Origin: an uncultured Bacteroides sp.
GTDB taxonomy: Bacteria > Bacteroidota > Bacteroidia > Bacteroidales > Bacteroidaceae
Direction of reading: 5' to 3'
Length of the DNA: 64,000 nt
Assembly: GCA_949288715.1 (NCBI GenBank)
Contig: CASELH010000002.1
Coordinates: 62,001-126,000 of the forward strand
Every line of letters starts with the position of its first letter. Positions within the stretch are counted from its first letter, which is position 1. The notes under the pieces were generated by a model, which was given only the letters and a program-made list of their open reading frames with translations, did no database searches and was not told the DNA's origin. Position numbers and translations under genes: made by a program. Below, piece after piece: positions 51,751-59,965 of this stretch.

Positions 51751-51888
51751 GCCATTCCCCCTCCCGGCACCCTGAATAGGCCACTCCAAAGACTGCGAAT
51801 AGCTCTATTCAAACACCTTGGAGCGACCTATTCAAGCACCTTGGGGCGGCCGCTCCAAACTTCCGGGAGGCCGGGGAAGGGCTAAACC
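51751..51888. repeat. 23-bp-period dyad array 3 between the DPP III and AlkD-like genes
   Basis: Clear 14-base cores at 51774 (GAATAG.GC.CACTCC), 51797 (GAATAG.CT.CTATTC), 51820 (GGAGCG.AC.CTATTC) and 51843 (GGGGCG.GC.CGCTCC), 9-base spacers such as AAACACCTT and AAGCACCTT. The flanking 23-base blocks at 51751 and 51866 look like degraded units. Starts right after the stop codon at 51747-51749. Confidence 0.93.
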
Positions 51889-51908
51889 CGATAAAAAACA
51901 TCATCCCA

Positions 51909-52574
51909 ATGGACCTGCACGAACAACTGAAAGACATCAAGACACAGCTGCGCCTGTCGATGAACGGCGCCGTATCTCAAAGCATGCGCGAGAAAGGGCT
52001 CGTCTACCACCTCAACTTCGGTGTAGAGTTGCCGCGCATCAAGGCCATCGCCTCGGGCTACGCCAAAGACCATGCCCTGGCGCAAGCCTTGTGGAAGGAA
52101 GACATCCGCGAGTGCAAGATACTGGCCGGACTGCTGCAGCCGGTGGAGACCTTCTTGCCCGAGATAGCCGACATTTGGGTGGATGACATCCGCAACATCG
52201 AGCTGGCCGAGCTGACCAGTATGAACTTGTTCCAACATCTGCCTTATGCCCCGGCCAAGTCCTTTCAGTGGATAGCCGACGAGCGCGAATACCCCCAGGT
52301 GTGCGGCTACCAGACGCTGGCCCGCCTGCTGATGCGCGGCGACGCCCTGATGGACGGGCGCGCCGCTAACGAGTTCCTCGACCAGGCAGTGTCGGCCTTC
52401 CTCTCAGGCCCCTACCACGTGCGCAGCGCCTCCGGAGCGGCCATCCGCCGCTTCATGCAGCAAGGCGAAGGCAACGCCTTCCTCGTGTGCCGCCGGGTGG
52501 AGCGGCTGGAAGCTTCGCCCGTGGAGGCGGAACAAATGCTGTATAATATGGTGAAAGACGAGCTGGACGCGTAA
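51909..52574 (+). CDS. DNA alkylation repair protein (AlkD-like)
   Basis: 221 residues of HEAT-like helices: LPRIKAIASGYAKDHALAQALWKEDIRECKILAGLL, EIADIWVDDIRNIELAELTSMNLF, SFQWIADEREYPQVCGYQTLARLL, FLSGPYHVRSASGAAIRRFM. AlkD-family glycosylases excise 3- and 7-alkylpurines. Downstream of the DPP III gene across array 3. Confidence 0.85.
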   Translation: MDLHEQLKDIKTQLRLSMNGAVSQSMREKGLVYHLNFGVELPRIKAIASGYAKDHALAQALWKEDIRECKILAGLLQPVETFLPEIADIWVDDIRNIELAELTSMNLFQHLPYAPAKSFQWIADEREYPQVCGYQTLARLLMRGDALMDGRAANEFLDQAVSAFLSGPYHVRSASGAAIRRFMQQGEGNAFLVCRRVERLEASPVEAEQMLYNMVKDELDA

Positions 52575-52591
52575 ATTTTCCCCGCAATACA

Positions 52592-52621
52592 TTTGCTTTC
52601 CACAAAAAAGGCTTAACTTTG
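52592..52621 (+). promoter_or_regulatory. fur-purA promoter
   Basis: TTTG at 52592-52595 and TAACTTTG at 52614-52621 (exact -7 consensus), 18-base gap; start codon at 52658. Confidence 0.65.
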
Positions 52622-52657
52622 TTCGCTGTTAAAAAAACACGTTGCACGCACTCAATT

Positions 52658-53152
52658 ATGGAAAGCCAGCAGGTAAAAGATACAGTCCGGCAGATATTCA
52701 CCGAATATCTGAACGCCAACGGGCATCGCAAGACGCCCGAACGTTATGCCATACTCGACACGATATACTCCATCGAAGGGCATTTCGACATCGACACGCT
52801 GTACTCACTGATGGCCGACCAAGAGAACTTCCGCGTCAGCCGCGCCACGCTCTACAACACCATCATCCTGCTCATCAACGCACGGCTGGTCATCAAGCAC
52901 CAGTTTGGCAATTCATCCCAATACGAGAAAAGCTATAACCGCGACACACACCATCACCAGATATGCACCCAGTGCGGCAAGGTCGTGGAGTTTCAAAATG
53001 AAGAACTCCAGCGCGCCATTGCCGACACGAAGCTGAGCCGGTTCAGCCTGTCGCATTATTCCCTCTACCTGTATGGGCTGTGCAGCAAGTGCGAGCGTGC
53101 CAACAAACGGAAAAAAAACAATAATAATAACCATCATAAAAAAGAAAAATGA
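52658..53152 (+). CDS. Fur-family metal-responsive repressor
   Basis: 164 residues from ATG 52658. Winged helix about 20-85 (HRKTPERYAILDTIYSIEGHFDIDTLYSLMADQENFRVSRATLYNTIILLINARL); metal site THHHQICTQCGKVVEF with C-x2-C and a second pair in YGLCSKCERA. Ends with an Asn/His/Lys tail (KKNNNNNHHKKEK). The start of purA overlaps its stop codon (ATGA), so the two are translated together. Fur, Zur or PerR cannot be distinguished here. Confidence 0.9.
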   Translation: MESQQVKDTVRQIFTEYLNANGHRKTPERYAILDTIYSIEGHFDIDTLYSLMADQENFRVSRATLYNTIILLINARLVIKHQFGNSSQYEKSYNRDTHHHQICTQCGKVVEFQNEELQRAIADTKLSRFSLSHYSLYLYGLCSKCERANKRKKNNNNNHHKKEK

Positions 53153-54426
53153 AAGTAGACGTACTATTAGGATTACAATGGGGCGACGAAGGCAAAGGCA
53201 AGGTCGTCGATGTCTTGACCCCGCGATACGATGTCGTGGCTCGCTTTCAGGGAGGCCCCAATGCCGGGCATACGCTGGAGTTTGAAGGACAGAAATACGT
53301 GCTCCGCTCCATCCCTTCCGGCATATTCCAGGGCGATAAGATAAACATCATCGGTAACGGGGTGGTATTGGACCCAGCTCTGTTCAAAGCTGAGGCCGAA
53401 GCATTGGAGGCTTCCGGCCACAACCTGAAAGAACGTTTGCACATCTCCAAGAAGGCCCACCTCATTCTGCCTACCCACCGCTTGCTGGATGCCGCTTACG
53501 AGGCAGCCAAGGGAGACGCCAAGGTGGGAACCACAGGCAAGGGCATCGGCCCCACTTATACGGATAAAGTCAGCCGCAACGGTTTGCGTGTGGGTGACAT
53601 CTTGCACGATTTTGATAAGAAATACGCGGCTGCCAAGGCCCGCCACGAGCAGATACTGAAAAGCTTGAACTACAGCTACGACCTCTCCGAACTGGAGAAG
53701 GCTTGGTTTGAAGGCATTGAATACCTCAGGCAATTCCAGTTGGTGGATAGCGAGCATGAGATAAACTTCCTGCTGGCTTCCGGAAAGTCTGTGTTGTGCG
53801 AGGGTGCACAAGGCACTATGCTCGACGTGGACTTCGGATCTTATCCCTTCGTCACTTCTTCCAATACCATCTGTGCGGGAGCCTGCACAGGCTTGGGCGT
53901 TGCCCCGAACAAGATTGGCGATGTATACGGTATATTCAAGGCCTATTGCACCCGCGTAGGTGCCGGGCCTTTCCCCACCGAACTGTTTGATGAGACGGGC
54001 GACAAGATAGGCGCCTTGGGGCATGAGTTTGGCGCGGTGACGGGGCGCAAGCGCCGTTGCGGCTGGATAGACTTGGTGGCCTTGAAATATGCGGTCATGA
54101 TAGACGGCGTGACCAAGCTGATTATGATGAAAAGTGATGTGCTCGACTCCTTTGAGACCATCAAGGCTTGCGTGGCCTATAAGGTGGATGGCGAGGAAAT
54201 AGACTACTTCCCGTTTGACATAAAGGAAGGCAATCTTGAACCTGTCTACGTGGAGTTGCCCGGCTGGAAGACGGATATGACGAAGATGCAGAGCGAGGAC
54301 GAATTTCCGGAAGAATTCAACGCCTACCTCTCCTTCCTTGAAGAGCAGCTGGGCGTGCCCATCAAGATAGTGTCCGTAGGACCCGACCGCGAGCAGACAA
54401 TTGAGCGCTATCTCGAGGACGATTGA
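53149..54426 (+). CDS. purA: Adenylosuccinate synthase
   Basis: 425 residues. Starts KVDVLLGLQWGDEGKGKVVDVL (GDEGKGK GTP loop), then NAGHTLEF, TGKGIGPTYTDKVSRNGLRVGD, EGAQGTMLDVDFGSYPFVTSSNT, GRKRRCGWIDLVALKYA. Makes adenylosuccinate from IMP, Asp and GTP. Overlaps fur; ends before a long terminator. Confidence 0.98.
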   Translation: MKVDVLLGLQWGDEGKGKVVDVLTPRYDVVARFQGGPNAGHTLEFEGQKYVLRSIPSGIFQGDKINIIGNGVVLDPALFKAEAEALEASGHNLKERLHISKKAHLILPTHRLLDAAYEAAKGDAKVGTTGKGIGPTYTDKVSRNGLRVGDILHDFDKKYAAAKARHEQILKSLNYSYDLSELEKAWFEGIEYLRQFQLVDSEHEINFLLASGKSVLCEGAQGTMLDVDFGSYPFVTSSNTICAGACTGLGVAPNKIGDVYGIFKAYCTRVGAGPFPTELFDETGDKIGALGHEFGAVTGRKRRCGWIDLVALKYAVMIDGVTKLIMMKSDVLDSFETIKACVAYKVDGEEIDYFPFDIKEGNLEPVYVELPGWKTDMTKMQSEDEFPEEFNAYLSFLEEQLGVPIKIVSVGPDREQTIERYLEDD

Positions 54427-54444
54427 TATCATAATAATAAATAG

Positions 54445-54496
54445 GCTGCATAGGAAGATGCGGTAAGCCCCGCAGAGCTCTCTATGCAGCTTTTTT
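54445..54496 (+). terminator. Terminator of the fur-purA operon
   Basis: GCTGCATAG (54445-54453) pairs with CTATGCAGC (54482-54490), with an inner GCGG/CCGC stem, then six T residues. It ends only 15 bases before the fucosidase start codon. Confidence 0.8.
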
Positions 54497-54511
54497 CTAA
54501 ATCTTTGCACA

Positions 54512-55819
54512 ATGAAGACACGACATTTGCTTACCCTGTTGCTTTTATCCATTCTCAAGCCTCTTCCCTTTAAAGCGCAAAGCCCTTGCCTTTCCGAGGA
54601 GAACCTGCGCTCTCGTCAAGACTTTCGCGACGCCAAGTTCGGCATCTTCCTGCATTGGGGGCTTTACAGCATGCTGGCCACCGGCGAGTGGACCATGACA
54701 AACAATAACCTGAATTACCGTGAATATGCCAAGCTGGCGGGAGGCTTTTATCCCTCCAAGTTCGATGCCGCCCGTTGGGTGTCGGCCATCAAGGCATCGG
54801 GAGCCAAGTACATCTGCTTTACAAGCCGCCACCATGAGGGCTTTTCCATGTTCCACACCCGGTATTCCGATTATAACATTGTAGATGCTACGCCTTTTAA
54901 GCGCGATGTACTGAAGGAATTGGCCGATGAGTGCCATAAGCAGGGCATACGGCTGCACTTGTATTATTCGCACATCGATTGGTATCGCGAGGATGCTCTT
55001 TGGGGGCGGACAGGGCGCGGGACAGGCAGACCCAATCCGGAGGGGAACTGGGACTCTTATTATCAGTTCATGAATAACCAGCTGACAGAGTTGCTGACCA
55101 ACTACGGAAAGATTGGTGCCATTTGGTTTGACGGGTGGTGGGACCAAGACCAAAACCCCGACTTCGATTGGCATTTGCCGGAGCAGTATGCCTTGATACA
55201 TCGCCTGCAACCGGCTTGCCTGGTAGGCAATAACCATCACCAGACGCCCTTTGAGGGTGAAGACATCCAAATCTTTGAGCGAGACCTACCCGGTGAGAAC
55301 AAAGCCGGCTTGTCGGGGCAAGACATCAGTTCGTTGCCTTTGGAGACTTGCGAAACGATGAACGGCATGTGGGGATATAAGATAACCGACCAGAACTATA
55401 AATCGCCCGAGACCTTGATTCATTACTTGGTAAGGGCTGCCGGAAGAGACGCCAACCTCTTGCTGAACATCGGCCCGCAACCCGATGGCGAACTGCCTGC
55501 AGTGGCATTGGATCGCTTGGAGCAGGTGGGCAAGTGGATGCAGGTGTATGGCGAAACCATTTATGGCACCCGTGGCGGGTGTGTTGCCCCCCATCCTTGG
55601 GGAGTGACCACCCAAAAAGAAGATAAACTGTATGTACACATTCTGGACCTGCAAGACAAATCCCTCTTTTTGCCTTTGGAAGGGGTGAAGGTGAAGCGGG
55701 CTGTAGACTTTGTTACCCGGCGTCCGGTGAAAATGCAGCGATGCAAAGATGGCATCTTAATACAATTGGAAGAAGTACCCACGGACATAGACAAGGTGGT
55801 AGAGCTGGAAATCAGTTGA
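54512..55819 (+). CDS. GH29 alpha-L-fucosidase
   Basis: 435 residues with a signal peptide (LLTLLLLSILKPLPFKAQ). GH29 signatures: RDAKFGIFLHWGLYSM, RHHEGFSMFHTRYSDYN, the nucleophile in GAIWFDGWWDQD, ETCETMNGMWGYK, GRDANLLLNIGPQPDG, EQVGKWMQVYGETIYGTRGG. Removes alpha-L-fucose from host or plant glycans, probably in the periplasm. No SusC/D pair next to it. -7-like AATCTTTG at 54500-54507 lies only 4 bases before the ATG. Confidence 0.93.
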   Translation: MKTRHLLTLLLLSILKPLPFKAQSPCLSEENLRSRQDFRDAKFGIFLHWGLYSMLATGEWTMTNNNLNYREYAKLAGGFYPSKFDAARWVSAIKASGAKYICFTSRHHEGFSMFHTRYSDYNIVDATPFKRDVLKELADECHKQGIRLHLYYSHIDWYREDALWGRTGRGTGRPNPEGNWDSYYQFMNNQLTELLTNYGKIGAIWFDGWWDQDQNPDFDWHLPEQYALIHRLQPACLVGNNHHQTPFEGEDIQIFERDLPGENKAGLSGQDISSLPLETCETMNGMWGYKITDQNYKSPETLIHYLVRAAGRDANLLLNIGPQPDGELPAVALDRLEQVGKWMQVYGETIYGTRGGCVAPHPWGVTTQKEDKLYVHILDLQDKSLFLPLEGVKVKRAVDFVTRRPVKMQRCKDGILIQLEEVPTDIDKVVELEIS

Positions 55820-55951
55820 TTTTAGCTAATTCTTCCTAAAAGATAAGAGGGAAGGCCTGCATCTTCATCCTTTCCTTTTACTTTTGGCAAACTATTTGTC
55901 ACGTGTGATTGTGATAATACAATTGTTTACTAACCAAATGAAAGAAAAATT

Positions 55952-56647
55952 ATGGGAACAGGAATGATAGGCTTGCAGTGGATTATCTTTATCGGCGTAG
56001 CCATTATCAGTTGGCTGGTGCAGATGAACCTGCAAAGCAAGTTTAAGAAATTCTCTAAAGTGCCGATGACCGGTGGCATGACGGGACGTGATGTGGCCTT
56101 GAAGATGCTTCACGACAATGGCATTTATGACGTGACGGTGACGCATACCCCGGGACACTTGACCGACCACTACAACCCGATGAATAAGACGGTGAACCTA
56201 AGTGAGGATGTTTACTCGGGCAATAGCATCATGGCTGCCGCGGTGGCTGCCCACGAGTGCGGGCATGCAGCGCAACACGCCCGTGCCTATGCGCCACTGA
56301 AAATGCGTAGCGCGCTGGTGCCGGTGGTATCGTTTGCTTCGCAATGGATGACGTGGCTGCTGTTGGGTGGCATCTTGCTGCTGAATACCTTCCCGCAATT
56401 GTTGTTGGCCGGCATCATCCTTTTTGCCACGACCACGTTGTTCAGCTTCATCACCTTGCCGGTAGAGATTAATGCCAGCCAGCGTGCATTGTCGTGGCTG
56501 AGCAGTGCCGGGTTGACCAATTCGTATAATCATGGCCAGGCAGAATCGGCTTTGCGTGCCGCCGCTTATACCTATGTGGTGGCTGCTTTGGGCTCGCTGG
56601 CTACGTTGATATATTATGTCATGATATTCATGGGGCGTCGTGAGTAA
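55952..56647 (+). CDS. Zinc-dependent neutral metallopeptidase (YugP-like)
   Basis: 231 residues. N-terminal membrane helix about 7-26, then cytoplasmic/exported zinc motif AAHECGHAAQH, and two more helices at about 130-165 and 200-222, with LPVEINASQRALSWL and LRAAAYTYVVAALGSLATLIYY typical of this family. Membrane-bound protease of unknown substrate. Confidence 0.92.
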   Translation: MGTGMIGLQWIIFIGVAIISWLVQMNLQSKFKKFSKVPMTGGMTGRDVALKMLHDNGIYDVTVTHTPGHLTDHYNPMNKTVNLSEDVYSGNSIMAAAVAAHECGHAAQHARAYAPLKMRSALVPVVSFASQWMTWLLLGGILLLNTFPQLLLAGIILFATTTLFSFITLPVEINASQRALSWLSSAGLTNSYNHGQAESALRAAAYTYVVAALGSLATLIYYVMIFMGRRE

Positions 56648-56687
56648 TGGCATTGCAACCCGTTGAGAGGGGAGAAAAAAGCATGAT

Positions 56688-56731
56688 AAGAGGTGCGCTG
56701 TGGCTTTGGCCCAGTGCACTTCTTGCTTTTT
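56688..56731 (+). terminator. Terminator of the metallopeptidase gene
   Basis: AAGAGGTGCGCTG pairs with CCAGTGCACTTCTT around a short loop, followed by GCTTTTTGG. Confidence 0.65.
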
Positions 56732-56859
56732 GGGGGGAGGTAAGAAGAATTTTTTTCTGTTTTTCTTCGCTTTTCCTATTTCCTTCCAGATTCGCGTTCT
56801 TTCTTTGCATCAGAAAACAATAGAATCATTGAATATTAACCCTTAAAAAACAAAGCAGT

Positions 56860-57303
56860 ATGAAAAAGTTATTTTTATTATTAGTGAGTGTGTTTACGAT
56901 GCAAGTGGCAATGGCTGACAATGACAAGCCGGTAACCTTTGAACAATTGCCGCAGGCTGCACAGGCGTTTATCAAGCAGAATTTCGCCGACAGGGAGATT
57001 GCATTTGCCAAGGTAGACAAGGATTGGTTTGATGCAACGTATGACGTGTTGTTTACCAACGGGGAGAAACTGGAGTTCAACAAGAAGGGCGAATGGAAGG
57101 AAATGCAGTGCAAGCTTAACTCTGTGCCCGAAAAGGCGCTTCCGGCCGCTATCGTGAAGTTTGTAAACGATAAGTATCCCGGTGCTAAGGTAATCTCTAT
57201 CGAGAAAGACCGTTACGAGTATGAAGTGAAGCTTTCCAACTTTTGGGAGATAACCTTCGACTTGCAGTTCAATGTCATCGACTTGGATCGTGACGACAAT
57301 TGA
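56860..57303 (+). CDS. Secreted PepSY-like (DUF2874) protein
   Basis: 147 residues with signal peptide MKKLFLLLVSVFTMQVAMA. Two PepSY-like repeats: LPQAAQAFIKQNFADREIAFAKVDKDWFDATYDVLFTNGEKLEFNKKGEW and LPAAIVKFVNDKYPGAKVISIEKDRYEYEVKLSNFWEITFDLQFNVID. Small periplasmic domain that may bind or inhibit a peptidase; role unknown. Confidence 0.88.
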   Translation: MKKLFLLLVSVFTMQVAMADNDKPVTFEQLPQAAQAFIKQNFADREIAFAKVDKDWFDATYDVLFTNGEKLEFNKKGEWKEMQCKLNSVPEKALPAAIVKFVNDKYPGAKVISIEKDRYEYEVKLSNFWEITFDLQFNVIDLDRDDN

Positions 57304-57342
57304 TGCGTCTGTCTGCGCATAATATATATAGATAGGTATGAA

Positions 57343-57381
57343 AATCCCGGCGCGTTATCTCAACGTGCCGGGATTCTTTTT
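57343..57381 (+). terminator. Rho-independent terminator of the PepSY-like gene
   Basis: AATCCCGGCGCGTT / AACGTGCCGGGATT stem, 5-base loop, followed by CTTTTT. Confidence 0.9.
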
Positions 57382-57423
57382 AGACATACATGTGTAAAGA
57401 ATGAATGCAGAGTCTGTCTTTAT

Positions 57424-59613
57424 TTATCTGATGAATAACAGCTCGCGATACTTGGGCAGTGTCCACATCTGGTCGTCTACGATGAGCTCCAGCTTGTCTA
57501 TGTGGTAGCGTATCTGCTCCAGCATAGGCTCTATGGTGTCGTGGTAGGCGATGGCTTTGTCCCGCTCGCCGGCAATCTTGTTGGCCACCTTGCGGGCTTC
57601 GACCATGGCGTCTACATGCTCCTTGATGTAGCTGGTGTGCTCGGCAATCTTGCAGATAATGGCCACGTTCTCGGCCGAAAGCTTGTCGGCCTGTTCGGGC
57701 GGGAAGAGGCCTTTCAGCTTGTAGACGTTGTCTATCAACTTCGTCTGGTACTCGGTGGCCACGGGGACGATGTGGTTCATCACCAGGTCGCCCAGCACGC
57801 GGGCTTCTATCTGTATCTTCTTGGTGTAGGTTTCCCACTTCACTTCGTTGCGGGCTTCCAGTTCCTTGCGGGTCATCACGCCAGTCGACTCGAACATGCG
57901 GATGCTTTCCGGCGAGAGGTAGCGGTCGAAGATGAGCGGGCAGCTGGTCTCGCAGTCCAGCCCCCGGCGTTCGGCCTCGGCTTTCCACTCGTCGCTATAG
58001 CCGTTGCCGTCGAAGCGGATGGGCTTGCACTCCTTGATGTAGCGCCGGATGACCTGGATGATGGCCGACAGCTTCTGCTCGCCCTTGGCCATGAGGGCAT
58101 CTACATCGTTCTTGAAATCGGTGAGCTGCTCGGCCATGGCGGCGTTGAGAGCTATCATGGCACTGGCGCAGTTGGCCTCCGAGCCTACGGCACGGAACTC
58201 GAAGCGGTTGCCCGTGAAGGCAAAGGGCGAGGTGCGGTTGCGGTCGGTGTTGTCGATGAGCAGTTCGGGTATCTGCGGGATGTCCAGCTTCATGCCGTGC
58301 TTGCCGCCGAGGGCCACGAGTTCGTCCATGGTGCTGTCTTCCATGTGGTCGAGCACCCGGCTGAGTTGTGTGCCCAGGAAGGACGAGATGATGGCGGGCG
58401 GTGCCTCGTTGGCTCCCAAGCGGTGGGCGTTGGTGGCGCTCATGATGGAGGCCTTGAGCAGGCCGTTGTGGCGGTAGACGGCCATCAGCGTGTTCACCAC
58501 GAAGGTGATGAAGCGCAGGTTCTCCTCGGCTGTCTTGCCGGGGGCCATGAGCAGGATGCCGGTGTCGGTGCCCAGCGACCAGTTGTTGTGCTTGCCGCTT
58601 CCGTTGACGCCCTTGAAGGGCTTCTCGTGCAGCAGTACGCGGAAGCCGTGGGTGCGGGCCACCTTGCGCATCAGCGACATGATGAGCATGTTGTGGTCTA
58701 CCGCCAGGTTGCATTCCTCGAAGATGGGGGCCAGCTCAAACTGGTTGGGCGCCACCTCGTTGTGACGGGTCTTCAGGGGGATGCCCAGCTCCAGGGCCTG
58801 TATCTCGAGGTCTTTCATGAAGGCGGCCACGCGGGTGGGGATGGCGCCGAAGTAGTGGTCTTCGAGCTGCTGGTTCTTCGAGGCTTCGTGGCCCATCAGC
58901 GTGCGGCCGGTGAGCAGCAGGTCGGGGCGGGCAGCGTAGAGACCCTCATCGACCAGAAAGTATTCTTGCTCCCAGCCCAGGTAGGCCATCACCTTCTTCA
59001 CGTCGGGGTTGAAGTAGTGGCACACCTCGCTGGCTGCCTTGTTCACGGCGCGCAGGGCCTTGAGCAGGGGGGCTTTATAGTCCAGCGGCTCGCCGGTGTA
59101 GGCTATGAAGACGGTGGGGATGCACAGCGTGTCGTCTACCACAAAGACGGGCGACGAGGGGTCCCAGGCCGAGTATCCGCGTGCCTCGAAGGTGTTGCGT
59201 ATGCCGCCGTTGGGGAAGCTCGATGCGTCGGGCTCCTGCTGCACGAGCAGCTTGCCGGAGAATTCCTCCATCATGCCGCCTTTGCCGTCGTGCTCCACAA
59301 AGGCATCGTGCTTCTCGGCCGTGCCTTCGGTGAGGGGCTGAAACCAGTGGGTGTAGTGCGTGGCGCCCAGCTCCATGGCCCAGCGCTTCATGCCGGCGGC
59401 CACCTGGTCGGCCACGTCGCGGTCCAAGGCGGCGCCGTTGTCCATGGCGTCGGTCAGGCGTTGGTACACCTTGGTGGGCAGGTACTTGAACATCTTCTCG
59501 CGGTTGAACACATACTTTCCGAAGTATTCGCTCGGGCGTTCCTCCGGGATGTGCACTGCGGCCGGCTTGGTTTGGAACGCTTTTTCTACAACTCTGAATC
59601 TTAATGTAGTCAT
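57424..59613 (-). CDS. glnN: Glutamine synthetase type III
   Basis: 729 residues, the large form characteristic of Bacteroides and Synechocystis. FFVDEGLYAARPDLLLTGRTLMG, RHNEVAPNQFELAPIFEECNLAVDHNMLIM, RVLLHEKPFKGVNGSGKHNNWSLGTDTG, and the C-terminal type III extension with EWKAEAERRGLDCETSCP. Makes glutamine from glutamate, ammonia and ATP. Downstream of amtB across dyad array 2; with P-II and amtB it forms a nitrogen-assimilation cluster. Confidence 0.98.
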   Translation of the reverse strand: MTTLRFRVVEKAFQTKPAAVHIPEERPSEYFGKYVFNREKMFKYLPTKVYQRLTDAMDNGAALDRDVADQVAAGMKRWAMELGATHYTHWFQPLTEGTAEKHDAFVEHDGKGGMMEEFSGKLLVQQEPDASSFPNGGIRNTFEARGYSAWDPSSPVFVVDDTLCIPTVFIAYTGEPLDYKAPLLKALRAVNKAASEVCHYFNPDVKKVMAYLGWEQEYFLVDEGLYAARPDLLLTGRTLMGHEASKNQQLEDHYFGAIPTRVAAFMKDLEIQALELGIPLKTRHNEVAPNQFELAPIFEECNLAVDHNMLIMSLMRKVARTHGFRVLLHEKPFKGVNGSGKHNNWSLGTDTGILLMAPGKTAEENLRFITFVVNTLMAVYRHNGLLKASIMSATNAHRLGANEAPPAIISSFLGTQLSRVLDHMEDSTMDELVALGGKHGMKLDIPQIPELLIDNTDRNRTSPFAFTGNRFEFRAVGSEANCASAMIALNAAMAEQLTDFKNDVDALMAKGEQKLSAIIQVIRRYIKECKPIRFDGNGYSDEWKAEAERRGLDCETSCPLIFDRYLSPESIRMFESTGVMTRKELEARNEVKWETYTKKIQIEARVLGDLVMNHIVPVATEYQTKLIDNVYKLKGLFPPEQADKLSAENVAIICKIAEHTSYIKEHVDAMVEARKVANKIAGERDKAIAYHDTIEPMLEQIRYHIDKLELIVDDQMWTLPKYRELLFIR

Positions 59614-59667
59614 AATGAATAGGTTTGAATAGTGTTTAAAATGAATAATGTATGTCTTTTGTCTTAT

Positions 59668-59965
59668 GTCGTAAGGGTTGCTGTAGCCGACCCTTAAGGG
59701 TCTCTGTGCCCAACCCTTAAGGGTCTCCGTGTCTGACCCTCAAGGGTCATCGTCCCCAACCCTTAAGGGTCATCGTCCCTAACCCTTAAGGGTCGCTGTC
59801 AAGGGCCACAGTGGGTCGTTATGGTGACCCACTGTGGGTCGTCGTCAAGGGTCACTGTGGGTCGTTGCCAAGGGTCACTGTGACCCTTTGTCAAGGGTAT
59901 CTGATACTCTTCGTCAACAGTATCAGATACCCTTCATCAGCAGTATCAGATACCCTTGTCCATCA
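59668..59965. repeat. 23-bp-period dyad array 2 (13 units) between amtB and glnN
   Basis: One degenerate unit at about 59666, then 14-base dyads with exact 23-base steps from 59689: five CCCTTAAGGG-type (59689, 59712, 59735, 59758, 59781), four CACWGTG-type (59804, 59827, 59850, 59873) and three GTATCWGATAC-type (59896, 59919, 59942). The last unit ends at the amtB stop codon (59963-59965). It occupies most of the gap 59614-59962; I saw no strong -7 promoter element for glnN in the remaining 55 bases. Confidence 0.95.

Noticed and set aside
57502..59604. 700-codon plus-strand open frame opposite glnN
   Set aside because: Antisense shadow of the type III glutamine synthetase; GC-rich third positions keep the frame open. 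No signal or family seen.
59690..59965. Replication-origin iterons
   Set aside because: No DnaA box cluster, dnaA, parAB or rep gene nearby; the same motif family lies in several operon gaps, which does not fit an origin.
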